This document shows positions 1 to 8,833 of a DNA stretch of 64,000 nt, one piece after another. How positions within the stretch are numbered: the stretch's first letter is position 1; each line of letters starts with the position of its first letter. The stretch is from Bifidobacterium animalis subsp. animalis ATCC 25527 (GTDB lineage: Bacteria > Actinomycetota > Actinomycetes > Actinomycetales > Bifidobacteriaceae), in contig NC_017834.1 in NCBI RefSeq assembly GCF_000260715.1, positions 1,798,001-1,862,000 on the forward strand, in the 5' to 3' direction. Under the pieces are notes generated by a model, which ran no database searches, was not told where the DNA came from, and saw only the letters and a program-made list of their open reading frames with translations. The position numbers were made by a program, and so were the translations under genes.

Positions 1-344
1 TTCGCGGTCGCGTATCCCAGTAATCTGCACATGGTTGTCGAGTGTAGCGTGCGCATGTTGCCCATTCACCCATTTTCTCGCAATCCCGTTATCGCAGATT
101 TCTATAACGGGCATCTCATCGTCGAGATTCCAACGATTTCCGCAGATTGCCGCCGCACACGGCCCCGCCGAAATCCCGCACCGCAAGATTTACCCGAGCA
201 AAAGCGCCCCTCCCGATTTGCATGAAACTCGATTTGCGCGCAAGCTCGCTTTACGTAAAAAGAGACAGAAAACCACGCGAACCTGTCCCCAATTACGCAA
301 ACGGGCCTACGCGCAAAGGGCCACTGCGCACAGGGGCGCACAGC
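1..344. other. intergenic region downstream of kup, no supported gene
   Basis: No open frame here has a recognisable start signal or family motif. A short hairpin (CCCGTTAT at 85-92 pairing with ATAACGGG at 104-111) is present. At 251-298 there is a copy of the dispersed GCGTAA/GGGACA hairpin family (GTAAAAAGAGACAG facing CTGTCCCCAATTAC). The hairpin lies just beyond the 3' end of kup, like most copies of this family in the window, so it may shape the 3' end of that transcript. Confidence 0.6.
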
Positions 345-2537
345 CTAGTTGATGCGCTTCAGGCGCGGCGGCCGCACGGTGGCGAGGAACAGCGGCTGCA
401 CCTCGGTCACCGGGTCATACGGGGCCAAGCCGAACCATTTGATGGGTGAGCCGGCGACATGGCGAATCGCATACTTGATGCGCAGGGCCATCGCACCCCT
501 TTGCGACACCTTCGACTCGGGCATGAGCTCCTTGTGAATGAGCACGTAGCGGATTGGGCCGATCTCCGGATCGGCATCCACCTTCGGGTATGTGCTCTTC
601 TGCGCAGGAAGCTCGCCGGTGCGCAGCAGATCGTGCATGATCTGGTGCAGATACGCCGGCACCGACGTGCGCACCTTGAATCCCAGCCGAATGCGCACGC
701 GGAACAGGAAGTCCGTGCCAAGCGTCTCCACCGAGTATTCGCGCGTGAATGGCTCGTCCGAGGTCTCCACCGAAACGCACCACCAGGCGTGCGCGCGTTT
801 CGGGTGGCTCGCGAAGATCGAGAAGAAGATGTCGGTGTCGATGCGCTTCATCTCGGTGTCGGAGGTCAAATACACGATGTTGTCGGCATAATACGGAATC
901 GTGTCGTCATCGTGCAGGCGCTGCAGCACCGGCAGGCAATCCTCGGGGCTCATGTGGCGGCGTTGCGCGCGCTCGAGCTTCGTGCCCTCGTCCCACGTGG
1001 CCATAACGGTGAGGATCGCGAGCGCGAGCAGCATCGTGAACCAGCCGCCGTGCAGGAACTTGGCCATCGACGCGATGAAGAACATGAACATGATCGTGGG
1101 GAACACGATCGCGAACAGCACCGCCGCGAATTTGCTGCGCATATGCCACAGGTACACGGTGACGAGAATCGACGTCATGATCATCGTGATCGTGAGCGCC
1201 AAGCCATAGGCGGCGGCGATGTGCTCGGAATTGCGGAAGATGAGCAGCACCAGCAGCGTGGAGCAGCACAGCACCACGTTCACGGTGGGAATGTACAGCT
1301 GTCCGCGCGTACGGGCCGGGTAGCGCACCTGCAGGTGGGGCATCCAGTTGAGGCGGGTGGCTTCGGAGACTATTGTGAATGCGCCGGAGATGAGCGCCTG
1401 CGAGGCGATGATGCCGGCGATCACCGACAACAGCACGGCCACGTAGCGCACGCCGGGCGTCAGCATGGCGAAGAACGGGTTGGGGGCGTTCCCGTCGGGC
1501 ACGAACGCCGGATTCTCGAGCGTGCGGATAATCCACGCGCCCTGGCCGAAGTATGAGAGCACGAGCGCGAGGTTGATGAACGGCCAGGTGGCGTAGATGT
1601 TGCCGCGGCCCACATGGCCCATGTCGGAATACAGCGCCTCGGCGCCGGTGATCGACAGGAACACGGTGCCCATGAGCGCCAGGCCGGCGTGGTTGTCGCC
1701 GCTGACGAGGAATTGGATGCCATGCACCGGGTTCAGCGCGCGCAGCACCTCGAGGTTCTGCGACATGCTGATTGCGCCGGTGACCGCGATGAACAGGAAC
1801 CAGACGAGCACGGTGGAACCGAACACCTTGCCGATGCGCTCGGTGCCGCGCGACTGCACGGCGAACACGGCAAGAATGATCACCAGCGCGATGAACAGCG
1901 TCAGGCTCGGGTTCTCCTCGAACACGCCCTGCAATGCGGGCAGCGTCTGCAGGCCTTCGACGGCCGAGCTGATTGACATCGCCGGTGTGAGCACCGAATC
2001 CGCGAGGAATGCGGCCCCGCCGATCATTGCGGGCACGATGAGCCATTTGCCGTATTTGCGCAGCAACGAGTACAACGCGAAGATGCCACCTTCGCCCTTG
2101 TTGTCCACGCGCATGCAGATGAGCACGTATTCGACGGTCGTGATGAGCGTCATCGTCCAGAACACCAGAGAGAGCATGCCTATGACCGCGGTCTCGTCGG
2201 CATGCTGCACACCGCCCTGACCGGCGAGGAACGTCTGCATCGTGTACAGCGGCGAGGTGCCGATGTCTCCGTACACCACGCCCAGCGCCACGATCGACAT
2301 GGCCAGTGTCACCTTGTCGGGGCCGGACTGCAGCGTCCGCCACCAGCGACCCACCGGACCGAACGCCTTGTGCTGCTCGAGCTTGGCGGCCTCCTGGCGT
2401 TTCTTCTCGTTCGCCTCGATGATCGCCAGGCGCTCCTCCTTCGTGAGCACCTTATGCGACACCTTCGGTGCCTGCGTATATTTGTCGGCGGTGCGTAACA
2501 GCGGCTCGTCCGCTTGCTGCTTCGGTCTTTCGTCCAT
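345..2537 (-). CDS. kup: Kup-family low-affinity potassium transporter
   Basis: This 730-residue protein is a Kup/HAK/KT potassium uptake permease that imports K+ with protons across the cytoplasmic membrane. The family signature VVYGDIGTSPLYT lies near residue 90, followed by about twelve hydrophobic segments (for example ADSVLTPAMSI, where acidic and proline residues are typical of the family) and a C-terminal cytoplasmic domain. The N-terminal 70 residues are charged and rich in Glu/Lys, longer than in E. coli Kup, as is common in bifidobacteria. ATG at 2537 is preferred over ATG 2543 because AAGGA lies six bases before it, whereas it abuts the upstream ATG. The gene stands alone, on the same strand as tatD. 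Family is clear; affinity and regulation cannot be read. Confidence 0.93.
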   Translation of the reverse strand: MDERPKQQADEPLLRTADKYTQAPKVSHKVLTKEERLAIIEANEKKRQEAAKLEQHKAFGPVGRWWRTLQSGPDKVTLAMSIVALGVVYGDIGTSPLYTMQTFLAGQGGVQHADETAVIGMLSLVFWTMTLITTVEYVLICMRVDNKGEGGIFALYSLLRKYGKWLIVPAMIGGAAFLADSVLTPAMSISSAVEGLQTLPALQGVFEENPSLTLFIALVIILAVFAVQSRGTERIGKVFGSTVLVWFLFIAVTGAISMSQNLEVLRALNPVHGIQFLVSGDNHAGLALMGTVFLSITGAEALYSDMGHVGRGNIYATWPFINLALVLSYFGQGAWIIRTLENPAFVPDGNAPNPFFAMLTPGVRYVAVLLSVIAGIIASQALISGAFTIVSEATRLNWMPHLQVRYPARTRGQLYIPTVNVVLCCSTLLVLLIFRNSEHIAAAYGLALTITMIMTSILVTVYLWHMRSKFAAVLFAIVFPTIMFMFFIASMAKFLHGGWFTMLLALAILTVMATWDEGTKLERAQRRHMSPEDCLPVLQRLHDDDTIPYYADNIVYLTSDTEMKRIDTDIFFSIFASHPKRAHAWWCVSVETSDEPFTREYSVETLGTDFLFRVRIRLGFKVRTSVPAYLHQIMHDLLRTGELPAQKSTYPKVDADPEIGPIRYVLIHKELMPESKVSQRGAMALRIKYAIRHVAGSPIKWFGLAPYDPVTEVQPLFLATVRPPRLKRIN

Positions 2538-2741
2538 ACTCATTCCTTATACCATGGCGCACCTTGGGGCGCTCCACACTGTGAAGAAACAACGCAAGCT
2601 GCCACACTAATCAGCATCGAGACAACACCCTCGGCAATCCGCCAAAGGCAGAGTGGTCAACGGGGAATGCATTCCCTGCGCACGGGGCATGCCTGCGGGA
2701 CCATAACCGTTGCGGACCGGCCCCAATCGGGCGCTTCCGGC

Positions 2742-3698
2742 TCAGATTCCATACACCTCGCGTGTGGTGTTGCGCGTGGCCCGTGCGACCTGTTCGACCG
2801 GCGTGTCGAGATATTCGGCGAGTGCGGCGAGCGTGTATGGGATCATCATCGGCGCGTTCGGCCGCCCGCGGTACGGCATCGGCGTCAGGTATGGCGCATC
2901 GGTCTCCACCATCACATGGTCGAGCCCCACCATCGCCGCGGATTCGAGAATGCCGGTGTTGCCCTTGTAGCTCGACGCTCCGGACAGCGAAAGATACCAG
3001 CCGTGTTCGCGTGCGATTTCACCCATCTCGGCATCGCCGGAATAGCTGTGGAACACGGTTTTTCGCGGGGCGCCGTCTGCGAGCAGCGTCTCGATGACAT
3101 CGCGGTGGGCATCGCGGTCGTGGATCTGCATGGGCAGGTCGAGCTCCTTAGCGAGTGCGATATGGTCGCGGAAGGCGTCGCGTTGGATCTCCTTGGCGCT
3201 TTCGCCGGTGCGGAACAGGTCCATGCCGGTTTCGCCTATCGCCACCACCTGTTTCGGATATGCCTTGGCAAGCCGGCGCACTTCGGCCATCGCCTCGTCG
3301 AACGGCACGTCGTGCCATGGTTTGTAGCGCACTGGCAGACCGTCGGGACCGGGGGCGCCGCGATGCCCGTGCAGCACCGCCTCGTTCGGGTGGATCGCAA
3401 TCGCCGCCCACACGCTGCCCGGATGCTCGCGTGCCATGCCGATGGCGGTCATCAGATGGGGCAGTTCGCAACCGCAGTCGATCACACCCTCCACGCCCAC
3501 TGCGGCCGCTTGGTCGAGCAGTTGGTCGACGCTGTAGACGGCGATCTCCGGCTGCCCTTTCTCGATGGCCTCATGGCTCAATGCCCGAGAAAAAGGCACC
3601 ACGGAGGCCACGTGCGTGTGATTGTCGATCACGTGTGCGTCCTGCGGCAATGCGGGCGGCAGCGGCGCCCAATCACGAACTCTGTGCTTCTTGCTCAT
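2742..3698 (-). CDS. tatD: TatD-family metal-dependent deoxyribonuclease
   Basis: The 318-residue protein has the ordered metal-binding motifs of the TatD/YcfH amidohydrolase-fold nucleases: an N-terminal DNHTHV, then IGETGMD, HDRDAH, FHSYSGD and a C-terminal VETDAPYLTP. These supply the His, Glu and Asp ligands of a two-metal centre. Members are cytoplasmic DNases with 3'-5' exonuclease activity linked to DNA repair. In many Actinobacteria tatD follows metG, but here metG is about 8 kb away with alpha-galactosidase and ABC genes between. A ribosome site is weak (GGGAGC). Length is slightly above the usual 260 residues because of insertions near residues 100-140. Confidence 0.9.
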   Translation of the reverse strand: MSKKHRVRDWAPLPPALPQDAHVIDNHTHVASVVPFSRALSHEAIEKGQPEIAVYSVDQLLDQAAAVGVEGVIDCGCELPHLMTAIGMAREHPGSVWAAIAIHPNEAVLHGHRGAPGPDGLPVRYKPWHDVPFDEAMAEVRRLAKAYPKQVVAIGETGMDLFRTGESAKEIQRDAFRDHIALAKELDLPMQIHDRDAHRDVIETLLADGAPRKTVFHSYSGDAEMGEIAREHGWYLSLSGASSYKGNTGILESAAMVGLDHVMVETDAPYLTPMPYRGRPNAPMMIPYTLAALAEYLDTPVEQVARATRNTTREVYGI

Positions 3699-3817
3699 GC
3701 TCCCACTCTACCGCTCGCCGCCTTCACCGCTGAGGAATCCGCCCGCAGATTCCCAATGACCTGCGCTATTCGGGAAGTGTATTTGCAGATTCATATAAAC
3801 TTCTGATTTAGCGCCCC

Positions 3818-3863
3818 GTAATTGAGAAGAATATTTGGCTCGCACAATAATCTTCTCAATTAC
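3818..3863. repeat. hairpin downstream of alpha-galactosidase gene
   Basis: Perfect 13-bp inverted repeat GTAATTGAGAAGA (3818-3830) / TCTTCTCAATTAC (3851-3863) with a 20-base loop, ending TTACGC. It resembles the dispersed TTACGC hairpins but with a different inner sequence (TTGAGAAGA rather than GGGACA). It lies just past the alpha-galactosidase stop codon in the direction of transcription, without a T-tract. Confidence 0.6.
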
Positions 3864-3868
3864 GCAGA

Positions 3869-6250
3869 TTACCGCCCTTTGATGTCGTGCCCGGCGTCGC
3901 CGGCGACCCTGCCGTCCGCCCTGCCGTTGGCGGATGATTGCGGATAGGTGATGGCGAAGATTCGCGCGGAGGGCCCCTTGTCGGTGGCGACCTGGATGCG
4001 CACCGTCTCGGGATCCACCCATTCGACCGTCCACGGCTTGGCATTGGGCGCATGCTCCGGCTTTGACGGGTCAGGGAACACCTGCTCGATATGCGCGCCC
4101 TTGCCGAGCTCCAAATAGAGCGAGCCCACGCCGCCGCGACGCCAGATGGTCAGGTATTGCGCCTCATCGATGCGCTCGGGGCCCTTCCAGTCCTCGTCAT
4201 GGGCCAATCCGGTCACCGTCGGCGCATGGCGCAGGCCGTATGCGAGCCAGGGGCTGTTGAAGTCCGGCAACCCACAAGGCCACCACGGCACCAGATGCGA
4301 TTGGCCGCCCAGGATCGTGCGGTGCAATGCGATCGCATCGCGCACCAACCCCAACCGCGCCTCGTCCATGCGGTCGATGAACCCCGACAGGTACAGGCGG
4401 CCAAGAATGCCCGCGGCCAGCGTGAACACGGCGGTTTCGTCGTCCATCTCCTGCTGCGCGTAGCCCCAGTTGCCCTGTTGCTCCGGCAACACGGTCATGC
4501 CGGCGCCAGCGGCGATTGCGGCGTAGACGAGCGGATCGGACTGGTCGGAGGTGGACTGTATGTCGAGTCGGCTCAGCATCGCATAGTCGGCGCGCATGGC
4601 GCCGGAACCGCAGTTCTCGATCATCACGTCGGGGTGCTTGGCGCGGATCTGCTCGATCCACTGCTGCACCGCACGGCAATGATCGAGCAGACCCTCGCCC
4701 ACCGAATCCGTGTCGACATCGGTGCCGGCACCCGGCGTCGTGTTGTAGTCGAACTTGAAGAACTTCACGTTGAACTCATCGATCAGGCGATCCACTGTGA
4801 CCGTGGCATGGGCACGGGCCACCGGCGAGCGGAAGTCGAGGTGGTAGCGGCCCTGATCTGCTATGCGGCTGCCGTGCCTGCAGAAGAACGCCGAATCCGG
4901 CAGCGTCTTCGCCAACGGCGAGCGCACGCCGATCACCTCCGGCTCCAACCACAGGCCGGCCTTCATGCCATGCGACTGGATGTCGTGGATGAGCCCGGCC
5001 AAGCGAAGGTTGCCGAAGCGGTTGGTGGAGGGCTTCCATTCACCCACCATGTCCCACCAGCCGCCATCTTCGCTGTCGTACCAGCCGGCGTCAATGCAGA
5101 ACACGTCGGCGCCCACCTTGGAGGCGCCCTCCACGAGCGGCAGCTCCTTTTCGATGCGCGGGTCGCCCCACAACGTGTTCATGTAGTCGTTGTAAACAAC
5201 GAGCCCCTTCGCCTGCTCCGCCTGTTCCAAGCGACCCATTTCCATGGCTTTCACGCGGTAGAGCGCACGTCGTTGCACGGTCATCTCGGCCACGGCGTGC
5301 TGCCAGTCGCCCGCGCAGATCACGAACGAGACCGGCACCGTGACGAAGGGCTGGTTGTCGCGCAGCATGACGAACCACTGGTGGTCGTCGTATTCCGGCC
5401 CGTATGCACTCACACGCAGTCCCGGGTCGTCCTCGCCGATCTCCCATTCCCAGGCACCGTTGTGCTCAATCTGCCATGCGAACGAGAAATGGCCGAGCTC
5501 GCCTGGCCGGCCGCCTCCTTCGACAATGCCCATCGGCTCGAACTCGCCGGTGGACCATGTCGACGTGGAACGGCGGGCGAATCTGGCGGAAGACATGCCC
5601 TGATTGATCACCTGGTTACGGTCGCGCAGCGTGGTGGAACGCAGTGGCGCACTCTGCCAGGCGTTCTCGCAGTCCCACGAGCTTTCGCCCCAGTAGATCT
5701 GCACCTGCGAATCCTCAAGTTTGGTCGCTTCCATGGGCAGTGTCGCGTTCATCGACGACACCGCCTCCACCGGGTATGGCTCCTCGCTGCACAGCCGCGT
5801 GTAGGTTCGCACCGCACTGGTATGGGCCATCGACTCGAACACGCTCGTCACCAGCGGGCCGTCGCCGTTCGGGTCACGTTGCACAATCGCGAGCAGCGTG
5901 ACCGGATGCTGCGCATCGTCCAATCTGTTGAGCTCGTATGCCCGAACGAACCTCAGTTTGAGACCGGCGGCCGAAACAGCGAGTTTCAGCCTGTTGTCTC
6001 CGCCGCCGTCCAGCGAACTGCGCAACTCCACAATCGGCTGCGCATCTGGTTCGCCAGCGATGTTCTCATCCACCGGCTCCATGCCGCGGCCGCTCATGCC
6101 GATCAACGTCACCGGCTTCTCGTCGCCCGCGGCGAATACGAGCGTCACCGTTCCATTGCCCCATACGATTCGCCCATTTGAATCCGGCGACACCGTGTTC
6201 CTGGCCGCCATCAACTCCTTCAACAATGCGGGGCGGCTATGTTCAAGCAT
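3869..6250 (-). CDS. aga: GH36 alpha-galactosidase
   Basis: A 793-residue cytoplasmic alpha-galactosidase that releases galactose from raffinose, stachyose and melibiose. GH36 hallmarks are present in order: an N-terminal beta-sandwich, VFCIDAGWY, LWLEPEVIG, the nucleophile motif KFDYN near residue 500 (K-x-D-x-N) and the acid/base region STSDQSDP near residue 568. The ENCGSG segment, typical for substrate binding, lies between them. No signal peptide is visible. The start is supported by GGAAGGAA nine bases before the ATG. It has no adjacent permease, so its substrate is probably supplied by a transporter elsewhere. The length of roughly 720-800 residues is normal for the tetrameric bacterial enzymes. 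Confidence 0.94.
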   Translation of the reverse strand: MLEHSRPALLKELMAARNTVSPDSNGRIVWGNGTVTLVFAAGDEKPVTLIGMSGRGMEPVDENIAGEPDAQPIVELRSSLDGGGDNRLKLAVSAAGLKLRFVRAYELNRLDDAQHPVTLLAIVQRDPNGDGPLVTSVFESMAHTSAVRTYTRLCSEEPYPVEAVSSMNATLPMEATKLEDSQVQIYWGESSWDCENAWQSAPLRSTTLRDRNQVINQGMSSARFARRSTSTWSTGEFEPMGIVEGGGRPGELGHFSFAWQIEHNGAWEWEIGEDDPGLRVSAYGPEYDDHQWFVMLRDNQPFVTVPVSFVICAGDWQHAVAEMTVQRRALYRVKAMEMGRLEQAEQAKGLVVYNDYMNTLWGDPRIEKELPLVEGASKVGADVFCIDAGWYDSEDGGWWDMVGEWKPSTNRFGNLRLAGLIHDIQSHGMKAGLWLEPEVIGVRSPLAKTLPDSAFFCRHGSRIADQGRYHLDFRSPVARAHATVTVDRLIDEFNVKFFKFDYNTTPGAGTDVDTDSVGEGLLDHCRAVQQWIEQIRAKHPDVMIENCGSGAMRADYAMLSRLDIQSTSDQSDPLVYAAIAAGAGMTVLPEQQGNWGYAQQEMDDETAVFTLAAGILGRLYLSGFIDRMDEARLGLVRDAIALHRTILGGQSHLVPWWPCGLPDFNSPWLAYGLRHAPTVTGLAHDEDWKGPERIDEAQYLTIWRRGGVGSLYLELGKGAHIEQVFPDPSKPEHAPNAKPWTVEWVDPETVRIQVATDKGPSARIFAITYPQSSANGRADGRVAGDAGHDIKGR

Positions 6251-6327
6251 CGCGTATTCCTTCCTCTGCGTTGCTACTTGCCTACGTTACTGCACAGATA
6301 TTGCGAATATGTACACACGTGCGGCGG

Positions 6328-7053
6328 TTACATGCCGAACAGATAGTCCACGAACAGTCTTGCGTAATCCTTGTTCTGCACATTCACGAACGCGAGCCGG
6401 GCATGCTGATCCTGCCCCTTAATGCGGCTCCATTCCGCGGATTTGCCCAAGTCGATCGCCATGGCCTTCGTGGCACCGTTCTCGCCGTCGCTCATCTCGA
6501 CGAGCGCGCCACGCTCACGCAGCTTGCCCATCTGGTATGACGTGAGCACGCTGTTGAGCGGCTCGAGATAACCGAGCAGATCCTGCGAACGCAATGCCGA
6601 GTCGCTGCCGATGACCGTGTTGATCGTGTCGCCCGCCATCTGCGTTTCGAGCGAGTTCTGCGACATGCTTGCAGATTCCTTGTTCGACGAATCGATGTAG
6701 AAATCGTTCTCGAACGTGATCTTCTTCTCGTCGAGCGCACGGTATTTGAGGAAGCCGTCTTCGAGCTTGTCCATCGAGCGGTCGGACTCCTGCACGCCCA
6801 CAAAGGCGACGCCGAGTCCCTGTCCCTTCGGCGAGACGACCATGTTCACCACGAACGCGACGATCGCGGCGAGCACCACGACGGCCACGATGATGGGCCA
6901 GAAGAAATGATGGTAGAAGTACGGCCACTTATGGCTCTTCGGCAGTTTTCTGTAGGTCGCCCATGCACTTTCGTGCTCGGTGACGTCGGGTTTGGCGAGT
7001 TCGCTGATGTCCTGCTGCACGTTCTTCGGCAGCATATCGTCTTTGTCTTGCAT
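6328..7053 (-). CDS. single-pass membrane protein, function unknown
   Basis: The 241-residue product has a charged cytoplasmic N-terminus (about 55 residues), one strongly hydrophobic helix (FWPIIVAVVVLAAIVAFVV) and a roughly 165-residue domain that would lie outside the cell. No catalytic motif or cysteines are apparent. ATG at 7053 is chosen because AGGAGG sits just upstream; an in-frame extension to 7122 lacks a ribosome site. It lies between alpha-galactosidase and a decayed ABC exporter pair on the same strand, with a gap of about 195 bases from the latter. I do not recognise a family; an accessory role to a transporter is only a guess from the neighbours. Confidence 0.7.
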   Translation of the reverse strand: MQDKDDMLPKNVQQDISELAKPDVTEHESAWATYRKLPKSHKWPYFYHHFFWPIIVAVVVLAAIVAFVVNMVVSPKGQGLGVAFVGVQESDRSMDKLEDGFLKYRALDEKKITFENDFYIDSSNKESASMSQNSLETQMAGDTINTVIGSDSALRSQDLLGYLEPLNSVLTSYQMGKLRERGALVEMSDGENGATKAMAIDLGKSAEWSRIKGQDQHARLAFVNVQNKDYARLFVDYLFGM

Positions 7054-7249
7054 GATTCCTCCTAATACCGGTGCGGCACATGCGGTGGACATTCCAAGAC
7101 CGTTGTACGCGGTGTTCTCCATATTCGACCGAAACGCGCATCATGTGCGTTTCCACGTCGATTGCCTAATTCCAGCATGCCATTCGACACGATTGCCCGT
7201 CGGCCGCCGCGTCTATTCCTCTCACAGCAAACGCGCCAAGGAAGGTGTT

Positions 7250-8692
7250 TCAGTCTCCTTCCGAAATCATCGCATACTGCGATTCCACGAGACGCCAGTA
7301 TTCGCCGCGCTTGGCCATGAGGTCCTCGTGCGTGCCGCGTTCGACGATCCGGCCGTGGTCGACGACGCAGATCATGTCGGCATTCTCGATCGTGCTCAAT
7401 CGGTGCGCGATGATGAAACTCGTGCGTCCGACGAGCATGTGCTGCAACGCCGCCTGCAGCGCCTCCTCGGTGCGGGTGTCGATGTTGCTCGCCGCCTCGT
7501 CGAGAATGAGGATGCGCGGGTCGGCGAGCAGCGCGCGCGAACGCGATGAGCTGGCGCTGGCCCATCGACAGCGTGGAGCCGCGCTCCTGCACCACCGTGT
7601 CGTAGCCGTCGGGCAGTTCCTCAATGAACTCGTGCGCATGCACAGCCTTGGCTGCGGCGATGATCTGCTCGTCGGTCGCATCGAGTTTGCCATAGCGTAT
7701 GTTCTCGCGAATCGTGCCCGAGAAAATGAACGTATCCTGCAGCATGACGCCCATCTGCAACCTGAGCGAGTCCAGCGTGACATCGCGCACGTCGTGGCCG
7801 TCGATCAGCACGGCGCCATCCGCCACGTCGTAGAATCTGGAGAGCAGATTCACGATCGTCGTCTTGCCGGCACCGGTCGGGCCCACAAGCGCGACGGTCT
7901 GGCCGGGCTTCGCATGCAGGTCCACATGGTCGAGAATGTTCCTGCCGTCGGGTTCGTAGCGGAACACGACGTCGTCGAAGCGCACGTCGCCGCGGATCGG
8001 CGGCAACGGCTCGGCGCCCGGCTTGTCGACGATGTCGGGCTGCACGTCGAGCGTTTCGAAGATGCGTTCGAGATACGCGGAGCAGGTGATGAGCTGGTTG
8101 TAGAAGTTGCCAATGTTGATCACCGGGTTCCAGAAGTTGTTCGCATAGCCAACGAACGCGATCAATGTGCCGGTGGTCGCGGTAACGCCGGCCACGTGCA
8201 TGATGCCGACGTAATAGATCAGCGCCATCGTGGACATCGAGATGATCTCCATGCTCGGCCACAGCAGGAACTGGATGTGCACGGCGCGCATCCACGCGCT
8301 CCGCTGCTCGCCTTGCAGGTGCTGGAACGTCTCGTACTGCTCGTGTTCGCGGGTGAAGGTCTGCGTGGTCTTCACACCGGCGATCGACTCGTGAATGAAC
8401 GCGTTCACGTTGCTCTGCTTGTTCGACAGATTCTGGTACGCCTTGCGCTGGAAATGCTGCAGCACGCGCACCACCACAATGAGCAGCGGGAACAGCAGCA
8501 GACTCCACAGCGCGAGCTTGAAATCGATCGCGAACATGACGACCAGTGTGAGCTCATCGAGATCACGACGGTAGCTATTCTCGCGAGCCGCCTGCCATGC
8601 GGGCGCAGGTATTTGCCTATTCTGCGCAGATCATGGAAATTGATGCTCTCCTCGAGCTCCTCGTCTTCGCGGTACGTGTTGCGTTGTGCCAT
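7250..8692 (-). pseudogene. broken ABC exporter half-transporter (downstream subunit)
   Basis: This was an ABC exporter subunit with fused membrane and ATPase domains. The N-terminus (MAQRNTYREDEELEES) starts normally, but after LARIATVV near 8560 the frame jumps straight to LTLVVMFAIDFKLAL, a segment usually found after transmembrane helix 3; roughly 100-120 codons are missing. The Walker A (GPTGAGKTT) and LSMGQRQ signature follow. At about 7541-7552 the reading frame breaks again: a GC-dinucleotide run is one unit short, so IAFARA continues as LLADPRILILDEA only in another frame. The remaining C-terminus (IAHRLSTIENAD) is intact to the stop. Two independent lesions argue for a real pseudogene rather than one sequencing error. 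Confidence 0.85.
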
Positions 8693-8719
8693 ATTCAGCT
8701 CGCCTCCTCTCGGGATTGT

Positions 8720-8807
8720 GGATTGGCGGGGCGGCGCGGGCCTCGCTTCGTCGGTTGTCTGCGTTCCGTAGCGCTCCTCAGCGAGGCCCGCGCCGCCCCG
8801 CCAATCC
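8720..8807. repeat. 28-bp perfect-stem hairpin between the two ABC pseudogenes
   Basis: The arms at 8720-8747 and 8780-8807 are perfect 28-base inverted repeats (start GGATTGGCGGGGCGG) around a 32-base loop. Read on the minus strand the loop begins GAGGAGCGCTACGGAACGC, close to the GAGGAACGTCAAGGGCGC loop of two hairpins near 53 kb, whose stems have different sequences. The element therefore seems to belong to a hairpin family with a conserved loop. Confidence 0.75.
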
Positions 8808-8833
8808 GTGGTATCACGTTCATTGACACAGAA

